Below, piece after piece: positions 9,013-16,235 of a DNA stretch of 16,235 nucleotides (the stretch's first letter is position 1; each line of letters starts with the position of its first letter). The stretch is from assembly GCA_009760855.2 (NCBI GenBank), contig WPIO01000632.1, positions 1 through 16,235 of the forward strand, read 5' to 3'. The position numbers and the translations under genes are program-made. The DNA comes from Cristatella mucedo (Eukaryota > Bryozoa > Phylactolaemata > Cristatellidae). The notes under the pieces were generated by a model, which was given only the letters and a program-made list of their open reading frames with translations, made no database searches and was not told where the DNA came from.

Positions 9013-9019
9013 GCTTTGA
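7525..9019 (+). pseudogene. LINE 1 linker and reverse transcriptase domain
   Basis: The linker begins in a new frame with a TAA at 7549-7551. It reads SIDIDKFLKSV and continues to DKHAPVHS, then shifts frame near 7710 to KKLLKIRRVKRRLERR. From there one frame carries the reverse transcriptase to about 8825, broken by TAA at 8376-8378 (in LLPFL*KILEK) and at 8454-8456. Motifs in order are LANYRPVSLLPFL, HSTETALLRV, motif A LLDLSAAFDTIDH (about 8553-8591), and motif B CGVPQGSVLGPLLF. After a frameshift in a T run at 8826-8830 comes motif C, ADDTQLYLSF (ADD at 8831-8839). All catalytic aspartates are kept. The frame stops at 9017-9019 in what is probably already foreign sequence. Confidence 0.9.
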
Positions 9020-9314
9020 TAGCACGCCTCCGATGAGGAGGGTGACGACTGCCTCGCTATTCCGCCTTACCTCGCTTAGCTCATTACAGTGAATGTGTGC
9101 TCTGGCGGCGTCAACCGACTGGACGGTGGCTACAGCGGGATCTCAGCAGAGGCAAAACATAGATAGAGCCCTCGGAGTGTTCTCAAACACACGCCACCGA
9201 CATCAACAGGATTCGAAGAGCGAATCTCTTTCACTAGGCAAAGTAATCGACTCTAAGCGTCCCCTAAGCCCGATTCCGGAGAGCACGGCGTGGGAGAGAG
9301 ATTATAATTCACAA

Positions 9315-9349
9315 GGCCACGTGACACTCGCTTTCCAGTACCACGTGGC
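9315..9349. repeat. Inverted repeat with two CACGTG E-boxes
   Basis: GCCACGTG (9316-9323) and CACGTGGC (9342-9349) are perfect reverse complements separated by 18 bp. Each contains the palindromic E-box CACGTG, the core bound by some bHLH factors. The spacing between box starts is 24 bp. No function is shown. Confidence 0.5.
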
Positions 9350-9392
9350 TTGGCTGTGTGATGGCTGTGAGAAACCGAGAGAACCGCCTGCC

Positions 9393-9411
9393 GGCGCCTC
9401 ATGATGGCGCC
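9393..9411. repeat. GGCGCC hairpin
   Basis: GGCGCC at 9393-9398 and again at 9406-9411 can pair around a TCATGAT loop. GGCGCC is itself palindromic, so the pair reads the same on both strands. Confidence 0.4.
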
Positions 9412-9470
9412 CCGGACAAGTGTCACCGACATGGCCATAATCGTACTAAGACTAAGATACGCTTGTTAAT

Positions 9471-9640
9471 GGGCCGCGATAGCCCAGGAGGTAGGGTGCT
9501 CGCTTTTCACGACCAGGGTCGAGGGCTCGAATCCTGCAGTGGACGATCCTTTACCGGAAACTGCAAACTGTGGTGGTAGCCGTGAAGGTTCTGTTCTGTC
9601 GCCATGCAAAAGAAGTTTTTGAATAAGCTAGTATTAAGGT
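9471..9640 (+). repeat. tRNA-derived SINE-like element (tRNA-like head)
   Basis: TAGCCCAGGAGG at 9480-9491 fits the RNA polymerase III A-box pattern TRGYNNARNNGG fully. GGCTCGAATCC at 9524-9534 fits the B box GGTTCGANTCC with one mismatch. The two starts are 44 bp apart, as in a real tRNA. The position of the anticodon loop reads TTTTCAC, giving TTC (Glu) with the expected T33 and a purine at 37. The anticodon and acceptor stems pair poorly, so it is not a working tRNA. A tRNA-related SINE head is the best reading. The 3' limit is a guess. Confidence 0.6.
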
Positions 9641-9867
9641 GACGTCCGAAAAAAATGGTCAAAATATCGAGGCTTGTGAAAATGTGCCTATTAAAAGACA
9701 AACAATTTGTAAATGTACTCTCAAGTTTCACGACTAAAAAATGACCAGAATGTGATAAGCAAAACCATTTTATATGACATACTAGACCAAAAGTAGTGGG
9801 TCGAGATTAATAGAATGAGTTCCTGAGAATATGCCGATGGAGTGTTGTTTTTTCTGCAAACTTTGTA

Positions 9868-10945
9868 AATAATAATAACAATAATGCACTTGATAAAGCA
9901 CTCTAAGAGAACTCAATCTCTTTCTAGGCGCTTTAAGTCTGCTGCAAAGGGAAACGCAATTGAATGGTGAGTAATATCATGCTTGATAAACAACATGAAT
10001 ATCATCGTTAGGGGTGACATGCACAGGGTCAGCATGCAAGTGTGGTTAGTGGCGGAATGCACAGTGTCAGCACGCATTAGCACATGAAGGAAGAATCACA
10101 GGGACCCACTAAATGCTGTACTAAATAGATGCGCGTTTAAGTTCTTTTTAAATGTGGTCAAGTCAGGGGATGTTCTGACGCAAGTCGGATGTCAGTTCCA
10201 TACGAACTAAATTCATGGTCTACAAGGGATTTGAGGTTTGTATGAGGTATTGGTGGACTGTTGGATTCCAAAAAGCGGGTGGTACGAAGCTTGGCCTTGT
10301 GGGGGAGTAGATCTGAGATATAGGCTGGAGCCAAACAATGAAGGGACTTAAAAGTGAGCGACAAAACTTTGAAGTCGATCCGTTGCTTGTCTGGGTGCCA
10401 CTGCAGGTCGGCGAGAAGTGGTGTGATGTGGCAACTGCCACGCTCACGACTGAAAAGCTTAACTTCAAATTTTTTGCTCCAACTGTAATTGCCTGATTGT
10501 GCATGCCGGTAGGCCAGCAAGCAGTGAATTACAGAAGTCGAGACGGGATGTCACAAATGCATGGACCAAATGAGACGTGGTATCCTTATCTAAACAAGCC
10601 CGAATTTTAGCGATGTTATGTATCTGAAAGTAGGCAGACTTGTTTGTTGACCTGATATGGTCGTCTAACGGGAGGTCACTTTGGAACACGACACCTAGAT
10701 GTCGAGCTGATTCAACAGGAGATATGCTGGCAGAGCCAAGTTTGATCGTCAGCCTTTCCAATTTCTGAATCACACTGGGTTTGCCCATAACTAATAAGTT
10801 AGTTTTATCATCGTTTAATTTAAGAAAACTCGCTGCCTCCATATGCGGATGTCATCAATACATGCAGCAAGAGAATTGAGAGAATTCGTGATGCTCAAAG
10901 GATGGGAGGGATCAAAGCAAAAGAAGCTACTTAGCTCTAAGCGGA
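9868..10945 (-). mobile_element. LINE 2: 5'-truncated L2-like retrotransposon with its own 3' tail
   Basis: Read on the minus strand, this holds the last part of the L2 protein, a stop, a 3' untranslated region of about 200 bp and a typical L2 end: AAAGCGCCTAGAAAG, then AGAGTGCTTTATCAAGTGCA, then ATT repeats ending at 9868. Protein similarity fades near 10945, just after the region equivalent to LINE 3's LFLCFDPS. The reverse transcriptase core is missing, as expected from 5' truncation on insertion. Confidence 0.85.
10096..10945 (-). pseudogene. LINE 2 C-terminal protein fragment
   Basis: This segment follows the reverse transcriptase core in L2/CR1 proteins. Conserved blocks are FLKLNDDKTNLLVMGKP, LGSASISPVESARHLGV, KIRACLDKDTTSHLVHAFV, TSRLDFCNSLLAGLPAC and, after a frameshift near 10470, GSCHITPLLADLQW and KQRIDFKVLSLTFKSLHCLA. 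Another shift near 10160 leads to TTFKKNLNAHLFSTAF and a TGA read on the minus strand at 10098-10096. That last block is the usual L2 C-terminus. Two or more frameshifts make it inactive. It is about 80% like LINE 3 over the shared part by eye. Confidence 0.85.
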
Positions 10946-11815
10946 CGCCAAACTATCACTTGAAACCGTTAAAACGACCATTGAGTGTTGAAAATAGCAC
11001 CATTTCTCCTTGAGAATAACTCTCCGACTGGTAGTTATTACAATCAATATGCTGTTACCTAAGCCAGCATCCTTTGGGGGAGGCACCAAAGGACCGGCGA
11101 ATGTCTATGCCCGTATTCATTCTTTATTTACTTGCCACATTTATGTTTACACTCGTCGTATTACGCTTCCTTCTTGACCGAGGAAACGTGAGTGATTAAC
11201 ACTGCAACAATAAAATCGTACAGGATAATGTAATTTCCTGCCGCCGGGCCCGAGGTAGCCAAGGAGTCCATTATATTAAAGCACTTACTGAACCTCGGAA
11301 CATGTGATATTCAGCAGCGGCCATTATGTTTTTGCCACGAGGCCATTCGCTCGCTCGCTCGCTCGCTCGCTCGGTCAGTCGATCCGGATCGTGTCCGTCC
11401 CTGGTGTCCGTACCCGCATGTAAATACAACGACTGAGCACGTCGATCACTGGGAATCAGTCTGCAAAAGACGATTCAGTTGTATTCCAAGTAAAGTTAAG
11501 GTGATTTCAACTTTTCATTTATGCGGTTTATGGTTGCGATTAGCTTTGGCGAAACATCGCCGTGGCGACAGCAACGCTGGTGAGCAACGGCCGACATGTG
11601 TGTGCCGACGCGTGAGTTGTTTTTGCATGGTCAATATTTTGTGTGCGAGGGCCTTATAAGGTTGACTTAGTCTTAAAAGGTGTGCGTTAATCTATTTATT
11701 GAATTTCTTGTGCTAGGCATAGGGCTGGTGCATTTGTCGAGCCTGGTAAGCTCTCGTTCCTTCATTAACCCCAACTTTAGTTCGATTGTATGTAGGCCGG
11801 CAATGCTCCTCTGCT
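10946..11815. other. No supported gene
   Basis: Non-coding in appearance. It includes a six-unit TCGC microsatellite (listed) and an AATAAA at about 11209-11214 without an associated coding region. No repeat family is recognised. Confidence 0.5.
11347..11370. repeat. (TCGC)6 microsatellite
   Basis: Six perfect TCGC units, followed by a TCGG variant and a TCAGTCG stretch. Confidence 0.9.
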
Positions 11816-12170
11816 AAACCTCTGGCGAACAGCTGTTAGGAGCATCACCGAGAGGGGCCGGTGCACAGCTCTGGTCCGCCAGTGATGTGGCGTGGGCACA
11901 GGCCGGTAGCCCACTGGTGAACAGATGGTGGATTCACCATCAGGGTCGGCCTGTCCACAGTTGTGGTCCTCTTAGATGAATCTTCGGGTTCGACCAGGGA
12001 ACAGGAGCAGTCGAGGATAGGAGATGAGACTGGGCGAAGGGGGCGAAGGGAGCCGTGTGTCCCTCGGCTCCGTGCGTCGCCTAATAAACTGGGGGTGTTG
12101 GTCATCGACTGGCTTTCCGCTGTGCAAACTGAACGACACCAACCCTTAGAACCTGGAAGTCTGTTCTTTG
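11816..12170. other. GC-rich hairpin-prone segment, identity unknown
   Basis: The segment is clearly more GC-rich than its flanks. It has a GGTGAA/TTCACC hairpin (11916-11938), a GGAGCC/GGCTCC hairpin (12049-12071) and a short duplication of GGGCGAAGG at about 12032-12050. Frames of 71 codons (+, 11963-12178) and 86 codons (-, 11845-12105) overlap, so coding is not favoured. The sharp composition change suggests an inserted repeat or an exon-like island. Which of these it is cannot be decided here. Confidence 0.4.
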
Positions 12171-12187
12171 AAGTCTAGACCTTGGAT

Positions 12188-12222
12188 CTTTGAGATGTAT
12201 CTTCGAGATGTCTTTGAGATGT
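12188..12222. repeat. Short tandem repeat of CTTYGAGATGT
   Basis: Three units in a row: CTTTGAGATGTAT, CTTCGAGATGT and CTTTGAGATGT. Confidence 0.8.
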
Positions 12223-13344
12223 CAAATTTTTGAAAGCAGGGACCCATAAACTCTAAATTTAGAATGTGTAATTTGTTTTCCACACACGTCTTTCCAGCCG
12301 TCTCCTGTGTATGTACAGTAGGACTTTATTCAATAGAGTTATTTTTATGAAGAGTTGGCTTTCTTTTATTCATATGGTTTATTACCTTTTAGTTCAGATG
12401 TCTTACAAATTTTATTGGTAGGATATTATTGTATGACAAAAGTTAAATTTGAAGTAAACACTCCGCGGTCTGTGCTTCAAACTTATATGACGATAAACCG
12501 AGTAACCCGGTCTTTCTCCTCATCCTTCTACATCTTTTATTTGATTCTCGGAGTGTTTTCCCGGTAGCTTTCGGTACATAGTACAGTCTGTAGCTTATTC
12601 AATTGACCTCCGACTGACATAAAAATGGGAATATGACTTGGAACCACCATGCCAACACATCGAAACTGCTCATGCATGTCTTGGGCAAGGTAAATAGAGC
12701 TATAAATGTCCTTTTATGTCATCATTTAATACATATTTATTATATAGATATTGAATACTTATTATTTTATGCATATTGCTGACACTTTAAAAATTTACCA
12801 TATCAAATAATTATTTCATTTTTATAATTTAAGATTCGGGTGCCAAGTTCTGGCATTTTTTGAGGAATTTGGAATATTATATTTTACAGTTATTGAGTCT
12901 GTTGATCGTGCATGATGGTCATGTTTGGTTCAAGACCTCTGAAAAACGTGACCTAGACTGTGACAGGTCATCCGAAGGTCAGCACGATTGCCAAGATTAC
13001 ATTAAAGATAGCTTATATTACCTTTGTCGTTTTTGCTGATTTGCACGCCGATCGTTCCATTGGTTACCAATAAATGCGTTTTGAGGAAATCATATAAGGG
13101 TGGACAGGGCATAACTCCCAACTAGGGTTCTGCTAACTGTTTAACATTAACAGTAAAAAAGCTGTTTTTCGCCCAAAATCAAATAATAGTAAACAGCTGC
13201 TTTTCCAACTGCTTTACTGTTTCTAGCGAAATTTCTTTTAAATGTGCTGCAACTGATGCTCCAACGTTAATTATGGATATGAATTATGTAACAGAAAGCA
13301 AATTTTTTTAATTTATTTTGAACGTGTTAGTGGTTTGATATGAT
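12223..13344. other. AT-rich non-coding stretch
   Basis: No gene is supported. A 70-codon frame at 12355-12567 is hydrophobic and AT-driven with no known domain. The part at 12720-12830 is especially AT-rich. A cluster of AGGTCA half-sites (listed) is the only patterned element noticed. Confidence 0.5.
12949..12981. promoter_or_regulatory. Nuclear-receptor-like half-site cluster (DR5 plus inverted site)
   Basis: AGGTCA at 12965-12970 and 12976-12981 form a perfect direct repeat with a 5-bp spacer, the spacing classically bound by RAR/RXR-type receptors. TGACCT, the same half-site inverted, is at 12949-12954. No gene or promoter is identified nearby, so this is a motif match only. Confidence 0.25.
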
Positions 13345-14515
13345 GATTGTATTATTGCTAGCAAGTTCCAGTCTGGCTTTAGAGCTAATCACTCCACAGA
13401 ATCAGCCTTGCTTAGGGTATAAAACGACCTACATAGGAATGCAGACATGGGCAGAGTGTCTCTGCTTGTTTTGCTCAATCTTTCGGCAGCTTTTGATAAT
13501 AACGATCACAAAGTTCTTCTAGAGCGCCTGTCATCTCGCCTGGGCATCACCGGCACTGCTCTCCAATGGTTCAGGTCCTATCTCAGTGGGAGTCTCCAGA
13601 GTATTGTAGTGAATGGACAAAGATCATCCGAGGTACCTCTGAAATAGTGTGTACCTCGGGGCTCGGCGATAGGTCCGGTTCTTTTCACGGTCTATACTCT
13701 CCCTGTTGCTGATGGGATTGCCAAGCACAATCTAGGCTTTCACTTCTATGCGGATGACACCCAGTTGTTCCTTTGCTTTGATCCCTCCCAGCCTTCGAGC
13801 ACCTCAAATTCTCTCAACTCACTCGCTGCATGTATTGATGACATCCCCACATGGACGGCAGCAAATTTTCTAAAACTAAACCATGATAACACTTACTAGT
13901 TATGGGAAAACCCGGTGAGATTCGGAGATTGGAAAGGCTGACTCTCAAAATCGGCTCTGCCAGCATATCTCCTGCTGAATCAGCTCGAAATCTAGGTGTC
14001 ACGTTCCAAAGTGATCTCTCGTTAGACGACCATATCAGCTCCACAGTCAAGTCTGCCTACTTTCAGCTACATAACGTTGCTAAAATTCGGGCTTGTTTAG
14101 ATAAAGATACCACGTCTAAGTTGGTCCATGCAGTCGTGACATCCCGTCTCGACTTCTACAACTCACTGCTTACTGGCCTACCAGCATGTGCGATCAGGCG
14201 ATTGCAGCTGGTGCAAAACTCCGCAGCTAGACTTGTCTGTCGTGAGCTTCGCAGCTGCCATATCACACCACCTCTCGCCGACCTGCACTGGCCCCCAGTC
14301 AAGCAACGGATCGACTTCAAGGTTTTTTCGCTCACTTTTAGGTCCCTTCATTGTTTGGCTCCAGCCTATCTCTCAGATCTACTCCCCCACCAGGCCAAGC
14401 ATTGTACCACCCGCTTTTCGGAATCCAACAGTCTACCAATACCTCGTACAAACCTCAAATCCTTTGGAGACCGTGCATTTAGTTCGAATGCTCCTAAAGC
14501 ATAAGGAATGTGAGT
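13345..14515 (+). mobile_element. LINE 3: L2-like retrotransposon fragment, both ends missing
   Basis: Similarity begins near 13345-13363 inside the reverse transcriptase and ends near 14510, before the C-terminal block and 3' tail that LINE 2 retains. It is the same family as LINE 2 but in opposite orientation. Missing 3' sequence implies later loss rather than ordinary 5' truncation. Confidence 0.85.
13363..14504 (+). pseudogene. LINE 3 reverse transcriptase and C-terminal region
   Basis: It opens with KFQSGFRANHSTESALLRV and a TAA at 13420-13422. Motif A reads LLNLSAAFDNNDH, with Asn (codon 13477-13479) where the family has the catalytic Asp. Then come LGITGTALQWFRSYLSG, a TAG at 13645-13647, a degraded motif B (CVPRGSAIGPVLF for GVPQGS) and an intact motif C, FYADDTQLF (ADD 13750-13758). 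After FLKLNHDNT a TAG (13897-13899) and a frameshift, apparently a 4-bp loss compared with LINE 2, lead to a clean 200-codon frame. That frame carries ESARNLGVTFQSDL, KIRACLDKDTTSKLVHA, LVQNSAARLVCRE and KQRIDFKVFSLTF, and ends in NAPKA* where Trp is expected. It is inactive. Confidence 0.9.
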
Positions 14516-15322
14516 GATATTCAATACTCGTGATTCCTGAACTATAGTGACTAGGATCCAATTGGTGCGAGCATCTACTGCCAAAGTAGAATGAGAGGCC
14601 GAAACCAAGTAGCAGACGCTGTGAGTCGCGAAGATGTTACGCACCTGTAGCTTTCCGTCGCTGTTGAATAGCTTCTCCAAATTACAAATGTGGACCTGTC
14701 GCTACCGCACTCTGCTGCTGACCTTCGCCCTTTGGCGCTGCACCTACAAGTCGAAAGCTAGGAGTCAAGGTTCTGAGCACAATCACTATGCGTCGTGCAT
14801 CGGCAGCATTTAGCTCCGTTAATAAGTGCACTGAGCTTGCCGCCTTGCAGTATGTCCGCACGAGGAGCCGCTGCAGCCAGATTTTATCAGTGCACGTTCA
14901 TACCGACCAACTCGTATGACTACGCTACTACCAAGCTATGGTGGCTCAATCCCTGCATCTTATTAGCGAACGTATAGGACTTCGTGGTTCAATTCGCAAT
15001 ATTTTAACTGTTCACTTTACTTGCAAAGTCTCACTCGGGTGTAAGCTTCTTGGAATTACCCGATACTGAACGATGTTTATTATAACCTGTGGACTGCCTC
15101 CTTTTAGAGTGACTGCATTGCTGAGTCATAACTGGCAACCTAGTATATCACGTGATTACCCAGCTATCGGCCACTTGCAGTCGCAGCTGTCATGAGGAAG
15201 TTCGGAATAAGGAAAATGCACGCCGGTGAATTTTACGCTTACTTCTTCCTTATACGAAAATGTATAATTGGCATTGAAAATCGGCAAAATATACTCTAGC
15301 CAGATGAGTACCCATAGGCCTG
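14516..15322. other. No supported gene
   Basis: No element recognised. A minus-strand frame (14366-14680) overlaps the end of LINE 3 and is not credible as a gene. A 60-codon plus frame at 14795-14977 shows no domain. Confidence 0.5.
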
Positions 15323-15760
15323 ATGAGTGGTAAAAGGCCGTGGCTGCGCCGCTCAGGGCCGCATGCATACAGGTGCTCTCGCAAGCAGCAACCGGCAGCA
15401 TGCAGTAAACACGAGCTGCATCAGCACCGAAGGCTGCGGCTGCGCCGCCTTTGCTGGAGATGGTCCCTCATCTCTTCCCTGTCTTGCGAAAGCCTGTACA
15501 CAGGTTTCAACCGCTACGACGCCACTAGATTTCTCCACCGTCCTCAGGTAAGACGACCTCACTATCGCCGCAGGTGTTTTGGCGGCGGCTGCGGTTTTGA
15601 CAGCCTACGTCGCGGCCGCCGCAGAGGCTTTGCGCCCTTCCCTAGGTTGCACGCCTGCTTGTTTGTCGGGCCATTCTCGCAACGCCATCTCTTCCTCGTT
15701 GTCCCTAAGCGTTTATTCCGCCCTTTTACCTCGTTCGAACGATGGCCGACGTCCATTTGA
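15323..15760 (+). CDS. Candidate open frame or first exon in a GC-rich island, hypothetical
   Basis: An ATG at 15323 opens a 145-codon frame, the longest unbroken plus-strand frame in a stretch with no repeat homology. The product is very Arg-rich (for example RRRCFGGGCGFDSLRRGRRR) with no domain I recognise. A strong splice-donor match, CAG|GTAAGA, lies at 15548 in phase 0, so an exon 15323-15547 is an alternative. Another plus frame is also open from 15327 and ends in a TAA inside that donor, then resumes in the same frame to 15788 with an Ala-rich hydrophobic run. An AATAAA lies at 15813-15818. Several frames on both strands are open here, so GC content alone may explain it. Function unknown. 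Confidence 0.22.
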   Translation: MSGKRPWLRRSGPHAYRCSRKQQPAACSKHELHQHRRLRLRRLCWRWSLISSLSCESLYTGFNRYDATRFLHRPQVRRPHYRRRCFGGGCGFDSLRRGRRRGFAPFPRLHACLFVGPFSQRHLFLVVPKRLFRPFTSFERWPTSI

Positions 15761-16084
15761 ATCAGAAGTCAAATTATATAGCATCTGATGCACTTGCCTC
15801 CGCAAAGAAGTAAATAAAAAACGCCCTTTTCCAAGTCTGGAACTGACTTCGTCTCGTCCTCAGTTTAATAGGCAAAGTATTTCCTTAGTTAAGACCTAAA
15901 CATGCGCATGCAAGCAGCACCAGCTTCTGCGACTCGCTGTGACAATCTAGCAGCACCTGTGGTGACCTGCTGGACCTCGCTAGTGTTCGCGAGTGGCCAC
16001 CCATGCTTGCATCAGTATTGGAAACTGAGAAAGATTCGCTGGCATACTTTTTAATAGCCAATCGCCTCTTTCTTAGGCAAGAGA

Positions 16085-16090
<6 letters not shown>
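15761..16090. other. No supported gene; contains an AATAAA at 15813
   Basis: The AATAAA at 15813-15818 is about 50 bp after the stop of the candidate frame ending at 15760 and could be its polyadenylation signal. Nothing else is recognised before the AG microsatellite. Confidence 0.4.

Positions 16091-16150
<60 letters not shown>
16091..16150. repeat. (AG)30 microsatellite
   Basis: Sixty bases of perfect AG dinucleotide, preceded by GAGAAGAGAC. The minus strand reads as a Ser/Leu run, which should not be taken for protein. The last 85 bases after it show nothing recognisable. Confidence 0.97.
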
Positions 16151-16152
<2 letters not shown>

Positions 16153-16235
16153 GCCCACACAGTAATTAACGGCTTTGCCCAGCCGTTGCTTCAGCTATTG
16201 AGCTGTCGTGTGCTGTGTTCTTTTACCGGCTCTTT

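Larger units (their letters stand above)
9019..9470. other. GC-richer module of unknown identity between LINE 1 and the tRNA-like head
   Basis: No protein domain is recognisable. Frames of 60-100 codons are open on both strands, which suggests composition. The segment contains an inverted repeat with two CACGTG boxes and a GGCGCC hairpin (listed separately). It starts abruptly where LINE 1 homology stops, so it may be part of another repeat, possibly the same unit as the following tRNA-like sequence. That is inference. Confidence 0.45.

Noticed and set aside
9471-9545. A functional tRNA-Glu gene
   Set aside because: The promoter boxes and loop fit, but the acceptor and anticodon stems do not pair, so a SINE-type pseudo-tRNA is more likely.
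15319-15345. Hammerhead ribozyme core (CTGATGAG at 15320)
   Set aside because: No GAAA box and closing stem are found at the right spacing. The other CTGATGA occurrences near 290 and 5054, and on the minus strand near 1230, fail in the same way.
15885-16160. A 91-codon minus-strand frame with a Ser/Leu run
   Set aside because: The run is simply the AG microsatellite translated.
1-16235. CRISPR array, bacterial operon, integron or prophage
   Set aside because: No regularly spaced identical repeats with unique spacers and no bacterial gene layout. The introns and LINEs show a eukaryotic genome.

Overview
The window is nuclear DNA from a metazoan, most likely an invertebrate. It has spliced exons with GT/AG introns, three degenerate L2/CR1-type non-LTR retrotransposon (LINE) bodies, loose LINE tails, a tRNA-derived SINE-like head, microsatellites and long non-coding stretches. 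There are no bacterial-style operons. The phylum cannot be fixed from the sequence alone.

The clearest host gene is a plus-strand, three-exon segment at 2744-2910, 3001-3129 and 3409-3549. Spliced, it encodes about 144 residues of a discoidin (F5/8 type C) domain and ends in the family's Leu-Gly-Cys followed by a TAA stop. This is therefore the 3' end of a gene whose earlier exons were not found here and may lie before position 1. A candidate AATAAA is at 4179. The region upstream (1-2743) has no gene I can support, only simple repeats and a short L2-like 3' tail at about 1998-2068.

From about 5085 to 6200 there is a diverged repeat family. Direct copies spaced about 175-184 bp apart are followed by an AT-rich centre and then two copies in the opposite orientation, which makes a large imperfect palindrome. 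A CR1-like tail follows at about 6395-6440. Then comes LINE 1 (+, 6862 to about 9012), which carries a recognisable endonuclease and reverse transcriptase but has frameshifts and stops and lacks its 3' end. It abuts a GC-richer module of unknown identity (9020-9470) and a tRNA-like head with A and B boxes (about 9471-9640).

LINE 2 (-, 9868 to about 10945) and LINE 3 (+, about 13345-14515) are fragments of one L2-like family in opposite orientation. LINE 2 keeps a true L2-type 3' tail. LINE 3 keeps part of the reverse transcriptase, with stops and an Asp-to-Asn change in motif A. Between them is mostly non-coding DNA with a TCGC microsatellite, a GC-rich hairpin-prone segment (11816-12170) and a cluster of nuclear-receptor-like half-sites (12949-12981).

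The last part contains a GC-rich 438-bp open frame (15323-15760) with a good internal splice-donor match and an AATAAA just downstream. It is only a candidate. The window ends near a 60-bp AG microsatellite. I see no new multi-gene system. The most useful observations are the spliced discoidin gene end and the palindromic repeat array.
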